Shown here piece after piece: positions 1 through 5,241 of a stretch of DNA of 5,241 bases; position 1 is the stretch's first letter; every line of letters begins with the position of its first letter. Both the position numbers and the translations under genes were made by a program. The DNA is from a bacterium. GTDB lineage: Bacteria > Zixibacteria > MSB-5A5 > GN15 > FEB-12. The notes under the pieces were generated by a model. It was given only the letters and a program-made list of their open reading frames with translations. It did not search any database and had not been told where the DNA came from. The stretch is taken from the NCBI GenBank assembly GCA_030629485.1, contig DAOVOW010000176.1:1-5241 (forward strand). The letters are read 5' to 3'.

Positions 1-672
1 ATCGTGTGTAATGTAGATCACAGCAAGATTATGCTCTTCCTGGATGCGTCTGAGGAGCTTGAGGATCTCGACCCGAACGGACGCATCGAGCATCGACACC
101 GGCTCGTCAGCCGCGATGAGCTTCGGATTGAGCACCATCGCGCGAGCGATGACGGCGCGTTGCTGTTGTCCCCCGCTGAGCATGTGCGGGAACTTGTTGA
201 TGAAGTCGGAAGTGGGGGTGAGTTTTACCTCTTCAAGCACGACGCGAATGCGACGATCCTGTTCCTTCTTGTCTCGAATGCCGTTGATCTTCATCGGCTC
301 GGCAAGGATGTTGCGCAGCGACATGAACGGAGGCAATGCGCCGTAAGGATCCTGCTGTACATAGCCGAGATTGGCACGGTACCTGCGCATCTGTTTCCTC
401 GAAAGGTCATTCAGACGCAGGCCTTCGAAGATCACGTCTCCGGACGTAGGTTTGTGCAGACCGAGCACGGTACGCGCCAGCGTGGTCTTCCCCGATCCGC
501 TTTCCCCCACGAGGGCAAGCGCTTCGCCGCGTGGCAAGGAGAAAGAAACGCCATCTACCGCCTTCACGTAGCCGGCATGAGCGAACACGAACTTGCGCAG
601 CTCGAACCACTGATGGAGGTCGTTGACTTCCAACAACCTCTGGCTTGTTGTCTCCGGTTGCTGTGTTTCCAT
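1..672 (-). CDS. dppF: ABC transporter ATP-binding protein, DppF/OppF type (C-terminus cut by the window)
   Basis: This is the second nucleotide-binding subunit of the importer, a cytoplasmic ATPase that would pair with the DppD-type protein encoded just upstream. About 224 codons are visible, and the frame is still open at base 1. Counting from the ATG at 672, the Walker A motif GESGSGKT is at residues 56-63. The Q-loop glutamine is at about 107, in QQDPYGALPPF. The signature LSGGQQQR is at 165-172, Walker B LIAADE at 185-190, the D-loop SMLD at 193-196 and the H-loop histidine at 223. All catalytic motifs are intact. In-frame ATGs lie at 681, 678 and 672. A GAAGGA sequence at 683-688 sits 1, 4 and 10 bases from them, so 672 or 678 fits better than 681. 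The missing part should hold the oligo_HPY C-terminal region. Family membership is certain; the F rather than D assignment rests on gene order and the Q-loop variant. Confidence 0.93.
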   Translation of the reverse strand, partial: METQQPETTSQRLLEVNDLHQWFELRKFVFAHAGYVKAVDGVSFSLPRGEALALVGESGSGKTTLARTVLGLHKPTSGDVIFEGLRLNDLSRKQMRRYRANLGYVQQDPYGALPPFMSLRNILAEPMKINGIRDKKEQDRRIRVVLEEVKLTPTSDFINKFPHMLSGGQQQRAVIARAMVLNPKLIAADEPVSMLDASVRVEILKLLRRIQEEHNLAVIYITHD

Positions 673-686
673 GAGCATCATATCCT

Positions 687-1646
687 TCACTTGTAGAGCC
701 AGCACTTGACCTGTCGCCCGTCCTCCAACGAGAACATAGGCGGTTCTTGGTCACACAGATCGAACCGACGATGGCATCGCTCCGCGAATCGGCAGCCGGT
801 GGGAGGGCCGATCAGGCTGGGAGGTTGTCCTGGGATGAACTCGAGTTCCTTCTTCTGCTTCAGTGTAGGAACGCTTGCCATCAGCTTCTGTGAATACGGA
901 TGGAGCGGGTTAAGGTAGAATTGCTCAGCAGTACTAGAGATCTCGACGATCTGTCCAGCGTACATCACAACGCCGCGGTCCGAGAGTTCGCTTGTAGTGG
1001 CAACATCGTGGGTGATGAAGATGAAGCTTTGACCAAGATCTCGTTTGATGCCTTTAAGAACGTTCATGATGTTTGCCTGGGTAAGCATGTCCAGCGCTGA
1101 GGTAGGTTCGTCCAACACCACTAGGTTGGGCTCACTAATGAGTGCCATCGCCAATATGGCTCGCTGTCGCATGCCGCCGGAGAGCTCGAACGCGTAGCGG
1201 CTCAAGAAATCCGTGGGAACGCCGACCATGCGGAACACCTCGGCAGCTTGTACAAGTGCTGCCTTCTTGCCCAGCCTCTGGTGAATTACGAGGGGCTCCG
1301 ACACCTGGTCACCAACACGAACGACAGGATTTAAAGCGTTCATCGCTGCCTGAGCCACCAGCGAGATTTGTCGCCAACGGACCTGAGTACGGAAGCGCTC
1401 TTCGGGTAGCTTCATGATGTCGGTACCAAGCAGAACGACGCTTCCTTTGTACGTGTGGACGTTATTCGGCAGGAGGCGGAGAATCGCTCGAATGAGCGAC
1501 GTCTTCCCGCATCCGGACTCCCCGATGATGGCTAAAGCTTCTCCAGAGTCCATGTCGAGAGCGACACCGTCGACCGCTTGGACGACGCCTTTAGTTGTCT
1601 TGAAATACAGGTGTAGATCTCTTACCTGCAGTAGTTTGTCCACCAC
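687..1646 (-). CDS. dppD: ABC transporter ATP-binding protein, DppD/OppD type, with C-terminal cysteine cluster
   Basis: This is the first cytoplasmic ATPase of the importer, 319 residues, the usual length for DppD. Walker A GESGCGKT is at residues 42-49, the Q-loop glutamine at 99, the signature LSGGMRQR at 155-162, Walker B NLVVLDE at 174-180, the D-loop SALD at 183-186 and the H-loop histidine at 213. After the ATPase core comes the oligo_HPY-type segment NPLHPYSQKL (246-255), typical of the peptide-transporter subfamily. Four cysteines at 285, 291, 298 and 315 (C-x5-C-x6-C-x16-C) match the iron-sulfur-binding C-terminus of Dpp/Opp ATPases. The start is GTG, followed directly by a second GTG. 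A GAGGGG Shine-Dalgarno sequence lies 9 bases upstream, inside the end of dppC, and only 2 bases separate the genes, so translation is probably coupled. No active-site residue is missing. The substrate is unknown. Confidence 0.96.
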   Translation of the reverse strand: MVDKLLQVRDLHLYFKTTKGVVQAVDGVALDMDSGEALAIIGESGCGKTSLIRAILRLLPNNVHTYKGSVVLLGTDIMKLPEERFRTQVRWRQISLVAQAAMNALNPVVRVGDQVSEPLVIHQRLGKKAALVQAAEVFRMVGVPTDFLSRYAFELSGGMRQRAILAMALISEPNLVVLDEPTSALDMLTQANIMNVLKGIKRDLGQSFIFITHDVATTSELSDRGVVMYAGQIVEISSTAEQFYLNPLHPYSQKLMASVPTLKQKKELEFIPGQPPSLIGPPTGCRFAERCHRRFDLCDQEPPMFSLEDGRQVKCWLYK

Positions 1647-1648
1647 GA

Positions 1649-3004
1649 TCAGGTTCCCCTCAGTCGTGGATTGAAAACGCGGTCCAGGGCGAATCCGAGC
1701 ATCGCGAACGACAAGCCCGTCACCATAAGCAGGGCGGCTGGCTGAAGTACCCAGTAGTAGTAACCGCGGTACAAGGCACCACCTTGGTATGCGTCGTTAA
1801 GCATCTTGCCCCAGGTCGGAAGAATGGGATCGCCTAAGCCCAACACCGCCAGCGATGCCTCCAGGAACACGAACGTGGGGATGCCGATCACGAAGTTCGG
1901 GATTAGAACCGGTACGATCTTGGGGATCAAGTACCGGAAGATGATCCGCGTATTGCTCGCCCCGTAGGCACGTGCAGCTTCGATATACGGCAAGCTCTTT
2001 ACCTGCAAGAACATCGCGCGGTACGTCTTGATCGACGCGCTGAAGATGCTGAGCACGATGATCACCATCAGCATCGTCCAAATGCTTCGATTATAGAATG
2101 TTCCAACCATGATCAGGATTGGCAGGAACGGCAACATCAGGTTGACCTCTGTAACCCGTTGAATCGCTGCATCCACGAAGCCGCCGAACCACGTGCCGAC
2201 TGCGGCGATGATAAACGTCGTGATATTTGCACCAATCGTTGCCAGCAGCCCGAACAGCAACGCGACGGGTGTCCCCCACAACAGGCCGATCGCAAGATCC
2301 CGACGTAGATGATCTGTCCCAGCGATGCCGTAGACGTTGCCATAGACAACGAACCGGCTGTCAACATGCGAGCCTTCCTCAAACGTCAGCACTTCAACGC
2401 GCAGCTCGTACTCACCCGGAAGTACTTCCGGCTCGGCGCCGGACTGCCCGATCGAATCCGGGTCAGCGAGCAACCCCACATGCGGATATTCCCCGTCGAA
2501 CTGGTCGGTCAACTTGGTATCTTGCGAGATGGCATACCGCTGAGACGGACGGAGAGCATCTCGAAACATGGAGTACTCCCGGCCGTCCGGTGTTGTCCAT
2601 GTGAGAATGACAAACGGCCTCCGTTTCTCGAATTGCGCCTCGAAGAAGACGTTCATCTCTTGAGGGAACCGCGTGTATTCATACTCGAACGTATAGGTGG
2701 TCGTCGCTTTCCAAGATGTGTCTCCGGTTTGCTCTGTGACGGTGTTGTGGTCCGATGAAGACAGCTTAAACGTCTCGGGTAGCTTCTCACTGCGAAACAG
2801 ATTCGTCCATGCCGGTGCAGCGTATCGTGGCGTGTCGCTCCATATGTCACCGGCTCCTCGCCACAACACGACAACCTCTGAATACGGGATAGAAACCACC
2901 GCGTAGATCGACAGGCCGATCAACACGGTGATAATGGAAACAGACGCCAGCACCGTTGGGTACCGGCGAATGGCGTCTGAAACTCCTCTCCAAAGCCGCA
3001 TCAT
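1649..3004 (-). CDS. dppC: ABC transporter permease, DppC/OppC type, with a large extracytoplasmic insertion
   Basis: This is one of the two membrane subunits that form the translocation channel. At 451 residues it is about 150 longer than typical DppC (around 300). Hydrophobic segments suggest six helices: about 17-39, 247-270, 288-303, 309-327, 367-388 and 419-440. The excess length lies between helices 1 and 2 (about 41-225), which should face outside. It is soluble and beta-rich, with runs such as TYTFEYEY and FVILTWTTPDG. The family's GTD..GRD motif before helix 2 is present as GTDHLRRD (229-236), with R in place of the usual G. The EAA coupling loop is at 340-362 (E342, A343, A344, G348, P361) and would dock on the ATPases. 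The start overlaps the dppB stop as ATGA, and a second ATG follows at once; a GGAG lies 10 bases upstream. The C-terminus FNPRLRGT fits the family's usual D/NPR ending. Confidence 0.95.
   Translation of the reverse strand: MMRLWRGVSDAIRRYPTVLASVSIITVLIGLSIYAVVSIPYSEVVVLWRGAGDIWSDTPRYAAPAWTNLFRSEKLPETFKLSSSDHNTVTEQTGDTSWKATTTYTFEYEYTRFPQEMNVFFEAQFEKRRPFVILTWTTPDGREYSMFRDALRPSQRYAISQDTKLTDQFDGEYPHVGLLADPDSIGQSGAEPEVLPGEYELRVEVLTFEEGSHVDSRFVVYGNVYGIAGTDHLRRDLAIGLLWGTPVALLFGLLATIGANITTFIIAAVGTWFGGFVDAAIQRVTEVNLMLPFLPILIMVGTFYNRSIWTMLMVIIVLSIFSASIKTYRAMFLQVKSLPYIEAARAYGASNTRIIFRYLIPKIVPVLIPNFVIGIPTFVFLEASLAVLGLGDPILPTWGKMLNDAYQGGALYRGYYYWVLQPAALLMVTGLSFAMLGFALDRVFNPRLRGT
2330..2884 (-). other. Extracytoplasmic insertion domain within the DppC-type permease (about residues 41-225)
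   Basis: Between the first transmembrane helix and the GTD..RRD motif that precedes helix 2 lie about 185 residues without a membrane-length hydrophobic segment. Ordinary DppC proteins have a loop of a few dozen residues here. The segment is rich in aromatic and beta-branched residues in alternating patterns, then has a TPDG turn, a DALRPSQRYAIS stretch and an EYELRVEVLTF strand. This suggests one compact beta-rich domain. It contains no cysteine. By the positive-inside orientation of the family and the cytoplasmic EAA loop later in the chain, it should lie on the outer face, where the binding protein docks. The boundaries are approximate and the fold is inferred from sequence pattern only. 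Confidence 0.75.
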
Positions 3005-4137
3005 GCCCGCTTCGCTCCGAGTTTGACGCGTGGATCGATCATCGCGTAGAGGATGTCGAGCAAGAACACGCTGATGGCCAACAGGTAGGCAAAGATGACA
3101 ACCGAGCCGACAATGACCGGAACTTCATACATGCCGATCGCTTGGAATAGCATTCGTCCCAAACCGGGCCAACTGAAAACGGTCTCCGTGATAATCGCTC
3201 CCTGCCACGCGTAGATCATCGTCAGCGCGAACTGCGTGATGACGGTTGGCAGCGCAGGGCGAAGGATATACCGCCGTTCGATCGCGTTCGAATGAAGCCC
3301 CTTTGCCTTGGCCAACTCAACGTAGTCTTCGCTCGAATGAATCAGGAAAAAGGTTCGCCACGTGTACACGCTGATCGCAACGGTGCTCAGCAGCCACGCC
3401 ATCAACGGAAGGATCATGTGTTTGACTACATTGAGTACGGTTCCGAAGGTTGTCTTCGGCGTCGGTGCATCGAGCATACCTCCGTACGGCAGAACCCCTA
3501 GAACTGCTGCGAAAATGAGAATAAGGAAGATGCCGTAGAACCACGGCGGTGCTGCTGATATCGGCGCTAGCGAGACCGATAGGCGATCGAGAAAACTGCC
3601 GTATCGCCGAGACAGGAACAACGCGATGAACAGCCCGACGAAGAAGACAAGCACCTGTGCTGTTCCGAATAGCATCAGCGTCGCCGGAAGCCGTTCGAGG
3701 ATGATCGAGCGAACCTGCTTCGATCCTGTATCACTGGACATGCGTTCGGCACGTCCGAGTGACAACGTCAACGCGTTGGCAAGATAGGCGAAGCTCCGAC
3801 CAATAAATGGTTTGTCAAGGCCGAGACGCTCGACTTGACGCTTGATTTCCGCGTCCATCAACTCGCGTTTCTCGCTCGGCGTCAAGTCGCGGTAGGCCGG
3901 GTTTCCACGAAAGCTTACTCCCACGGCTTCGCGAATCTCCGCCTTGCGAATCTCATCAACGTGACCCCCCATATTGGCGATCCACACAGCGATGTACACG
4001 CCGATAGCGACCGTCACAACAAGGGCAACCCCCCGAATCAGCGTGTAGCGAGCGAACCTGAGCGCAGCCGGAGAAAACACTCTCCACTTCCCCGCGGCGG
4101 ACTCCGCTTTTGGAGGTGTCCTTGATTCTTCAGCCAT
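3001..4137 (-). CDS. dppB: ABC transporter permease, DppB/OppB type
   Basis: This is the partner membrane subunit of the importer, 378 residues from the chosen start. Probable helices are about 32-54, 152-175, 188-216, 243-265, 300-320 and 343-366. The EAA coupling loop is YVELAKAKGLHSNAIERRYI and onward (272-297; E274, A276, G280, P294), which contacts the ATPases in the cytoplasm. The chain ends IDPRVKLGAKRA, the usual DPR ending of this family. The loop between helices 1 and 2 (55-150) is long and, in its first half, very charged. The ATG at 4137 is chosen because GAGAGG lies 6 bases upstream. An in-frame TTG at 4212 would add 25 residues, but it lacks a ribosome site and would run through a strong hairpin. 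The gene ends in an ATGA overlap with dppC. It is somewhat longer than E. coli DppB (339) because of the N-terminal tail and the loop. Confidence 0.95.
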   Translation of the reverse strand: MAEESRTPPKAESAAGKWRVFSPAALRFARYTLIRGVALVVTVAIGVYIAVWIANMGGHVDEIRKAEIREAVGVSFRGNPAYRDLTPSEKRELMDAEIKRQVERLGLDKPFIGRSFAYLANALTLSLGRAERMSSDTGSKQVRSIILERLPATLMLFGTAQVLVFFVGLFIALFLSRRYGSFLDRLSVSLAPISAAPPWFYGIFLILIFAAVLGVLPYGGMLDAPTPKTTFGTVLNVVKHMILPLMAWLLSTVAISVYTWRTFFLIHSSEDYVELAKAKGLHSNAIERRYILRPALPTVITQFALTMIYAWQGAIITETVFSWPGLGRMLFQAIGMYEVPVIVGSVVIFAYLLAISVFLLDILYAMIDPRVKLGAKRA

Positions 4138-4143
4138 ATTGTA

Positions 4144-4149
4144 CCTCTC
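4144..4149 (-). promoter_or_regulatory. Shine-Dalgarno sequence of dppB
   Basis: GAGAGG on the minus strand lies 6 bases before the ATG at 4137. It decides the dppB start against the longer in-frame TTG at 4212. Its position just after the hairpin's U-rich run means that any transcript reading through still carries a free ribosome site. Confidence 0.8.
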
Positions 4150-4152
4150 AAA

Positions 4153-4199
4153 CGATAGAAAAGTGGGGGTCGTAGAAAGAACAGCCTTCCACGACCCCC
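4153..4199 (-). terminator. Intercistronic hairpin: partial terminator or mRNA stabiliser between binding-protein and permease genes
   Basis: In the minus-strand transcript, the arm at 4199-4185 pairs with the arm at 4179-4165 over 15 contiguous positions. The outer 9 pairs (GGGGGUCGU with ACGACCCCC) are perfect. The inner six (GGAAGG with CUUUCU) include two G-U wobbles. The loop is 5 bases (CUGUU). The stem is followed by ACUUUUCU, a short and imperfect U-rich run. This is the shape of an intrinsic terminator with a weak tail. It lies after the binding-protein stop and before dppB, where Dpp/Opp operons commonly have such a structure. The pairing is seen directly; attenuation or 3'-end protection is inferred. 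Confidence 0.72.
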
Positions 4200-4287
4200 G
4201 AACCCTTTGCAATTCTATCTACTACTCGCACTACTGCGCTTCTCGTTCAGCGCCGTCCGTGCTTGGTAGCGTGGCCCACTCTGTTCC

Positions 4288-5241
4288 CTACTGAAGTACG
4301 AACGAGAACGAGTCGATGCTCGGGCAAGCCACCGGCTTCAGTACAGCAATGATCTCAACGGTCGTTGAACCGCTGGGCAACGCAGCCAGATCCTCTTGGC
4401 TAAGTATAATGTGAACTTCGCCGTCATACATCACGTCGCCCTCGCCGGAAAAGGCGATTTCTCCGTTTGCATCGAGAACAAGGAACTTAACAGTATCGAT
4501 GTCCTCGGCCGGGTACGCTTCGCCGTCCTCTGTTAGAAGAACCTGAAGGACCTGTGCTACGTCTTTGGTCGCCGTCATCGGTCCGTTGACTTTGATGTCG
4601 GCAAACCGCGGTGCAGCAAACACGAGGAACTTGTCCATCTCGTGACGATATCCCTCGAAGCGCTTCCCGGTGATGATCTTCGCCGTAGGATTGACTTCCG
4701 TAACCATCATTGGACCGTTGCCGATCCACATGTGACCATACTCCTCGATAAAGTTCGACAGGTTCGCGTAGCGCGTCGACGCCTCATCCGCGGTGATGTA
4801 CGCGCCGAGTGTCGGTTCGTACGGAATAAACCCTTCGTCGCTTGCAATAGCGAGCTGGTCTTGCAGCAGAACAAACGATTCACCACTGATCCAGTTCTGG
4901 CGATCGACGCCGAGCTTGTCGGCCTTGTCTTCGGAGAACGCGGTCGTTTCCGCGCCTTCGGCCTTCAAACCAACGGCCATCGTGTGCCACGGGGACATAC
5001 CCTGGCTGTAGTAAGGCCAGAACAGCCCGCCAATGCGATTCCACGCCTGAACCGACGCGTCAAGATAGAACGAGTCATGATAAACCTCGATCGTCAACGG
5101 ATCGGTCGATGTGACACGCGCACCCTTGAAGACGCTGATGAACTGGTTGAACACATCGACTTGGGCCTCGTCGTAGTACGCGCTGTCTTCCTTGGCCAGG
5201 TCGAAGGTCATGATGAACCGCAGCAGCATGTCGGCGAGCGA
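4288..5241 (-). CDS. ABC transporter substrate-binding protein, family 5 (SBP_bac_5), N-terminus cut by the window
   Basis: This is the extracytoplasmic receptor of the importer. Only the last 317 residues are visible, so the signal peptide and ligand-pocket N-lobe are outside the window. The frame is open through base 5241, so the ATG at 5229 is an internal methionine. Family features, numbered from the window edge, include LRFIMTFDLAKEDSAYYD (7-24), STDPLTIEVYHDSFYLDA (45-62), the aromatic GGLFWPYY (71-78), IPYEPTLGAYIT (139-150), and YGHMWIGNGPMMV followed by KRFEGYRH (168-200). This is the conserved distal part of the peptide/oligosaccharide-binding fold. After about residue 215 comes an extra beta-rich domain of about 100 residues ending at the stop, with no membrane anchor there. 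The gene is first in the visible operon and is followed by a hairpin. The ligand could be a peptide or an oligosaccharide; the sequence does not say which. Confidence 0.93.
   Translation of the reverse strand, partial: SLADMLLRFIMTFDLAKEDSAYYDEAQVDVFNQFISVFKGARVTSTDPLTIEVYHDSFYLDASVQAWNRIGGLFWPYYSQGMSPWHTMAVGLKAEGAETTAFSEDKADKLGVDRQNWISGESFVLLQDQLAIASDEGFIPYEPTLGAYITADEASTRYANLSNFIEEYGHMWIGNGPMMVTEVNPTAKIITGKRFEGYRHEMDKFLVFAAPRFADIKVNGPMTATKDVAQVLQVLLTEDGEAYPAEDIDTVKFLVLDANGEIAFSGEGDVMYDGEVHIILSQEDLAALPSGSTTVEIIAVLKPVACPSIDSFSFVLQ
4291..4599 (-). other. C-terminal beta-rich (Ig-like) domain of the substrate-binding protein
   Basis: About 100 residues follow the point where the binding-protein fold normally ends (FAAPRFADI). 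They include VLQVLLTEDGEAYP, DTVKFLVLDANGEIAFSGEG, EVHIILSQEDLAALPSGSTT and VEIIAVLKPVACPSI. Alternating hydrophobic strands, DANG and EDG turns and the 'LPSGS-x-VEIIAV' ending look like a small immunoglobulin- or fibronectin-type sandwich. It has a single cysteine and no membrane helix. I recall similar tails on Chloroflexota family-5 binding proteins, but could not check this. The fold and its start are inferred from sequence pattern. Confidence 0.65.

Noticed and set aside
4..696. A 230-codon open frame on the plus strand
   Set aside because: It lies antisense to the dppF-type gene, which shows a complete run of ATPase motifs. The plus-strand translation has no recognisable domain and is rich in His and Arg, as expected for the reverse reading of a GC-rich gene.
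407..754. A 115-codon minus-strand open frame spanning the dppD-dppF junction
   Set aside because: It is in a different frame from both ATPases and overlaps conserved sequence of each. Its translation is rich in Arg, Gly and Ser without a motif.
2227..2758. Overlapping plus-strand open frames of 125 and 149 codons
   Set aside because: Both are antisense to the dppC-type permease, which has a clear EAA loop, helices and operon overlaps. Their translations show no domain or ribosome site of note.
4138..4212. A 25-residue N-terminal extension of dppB from an in-frame TTG
   Set aside because: The TTG has no ribosome site, the extension would run through the intercistronic hairpin, and the ATG at 4137 has GAGAGG at ideal spacing.
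4200..4287. A possible promoter (TAGAAT-like -10) between the binding-protein stop and the hairpin
   Set aside because: No acceptable -35 box lies at the right distance, and such a promoter would place the hairpin in its own leader. The stretch otherwise holds only a minor 5-bp stem, so no feature is claimed there.
4288..5229. Treating the ATG at 5229 as the start of the binding protein
   Set aside because: The same frame continues to the window edge, and the visible protein begins in the middle of the fold without a signal peptide, so the gene is cut rather than short.

Overview
The window holds most of one operon, all on the minus strand. It encodes a peptide/nickel/oligosaccharide-type (Dpp/Opp family) ABC importer. 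In transcription order, from the right end of the window to the left, the genes are: the 3' part of a family-5 substrate-binding protein (cut at base 5241), a DppB-type permease, a DppC-type permease, a DppD-type ATPase, and the N-terminal part of a DppF-type ATPase (cut at base 1). I found no plus-strand gene, tRNA, rRNA, CRISPR array, insertion sequence or other mobile element. The plus-strand open frames are antisense shadows of these five genes.

The binding-protein gene is separated from the four membrane and ATPase genes by 150 bases. That gap holds a 15-bp hairpin followed by a short U-rich run, and then a good Shine-Dalgarno sequence for dppB. The remaining genes are tightly packed: dppB and dppC overlap by ATGA, dppC and dppD are 2 bases apart, and dppD and dppF are separated by 5 to 14 bases depending on the dppF start. 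This suggests one transcript with partial termination or 3'-end stabilisation after the binding protein, so that the receptor is made in excess over the translocator. The binding protein would capture a ligand outside the membrane, the two permeases would form the channel, and the two ATPases would drive it from the cytoplasm.

Base composition looks moderately GC-rich. The protein variants are unlike the E. coli Dpp prototypes: DppC is 451 residues with a large extracytoplasmic insertion, the binding protein carries an extra beta-rich C-terminal domain, and DppF has a 'DPYGALPPF' Q-loop region. From memory these resemble importers of Chloroflexota (Anaerolineae-like), Thermotogae and some thermophilic archaea. 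A Chloroflexota-like or other deep-branching, possibly metagenomic bacterium is my best guess, at low confidence. The ligand cannot be read from the sequence, because in those lineages such transporters often carry oligosaccharides rather than peptides.

Nothing here looks like a wholly new system. The points worth a second look are the intercistronic hairpin, the DppC insertion, the C-terminal domain of the binding protein, and the possibility that these two extra extracytoplasmic parts contact each other.
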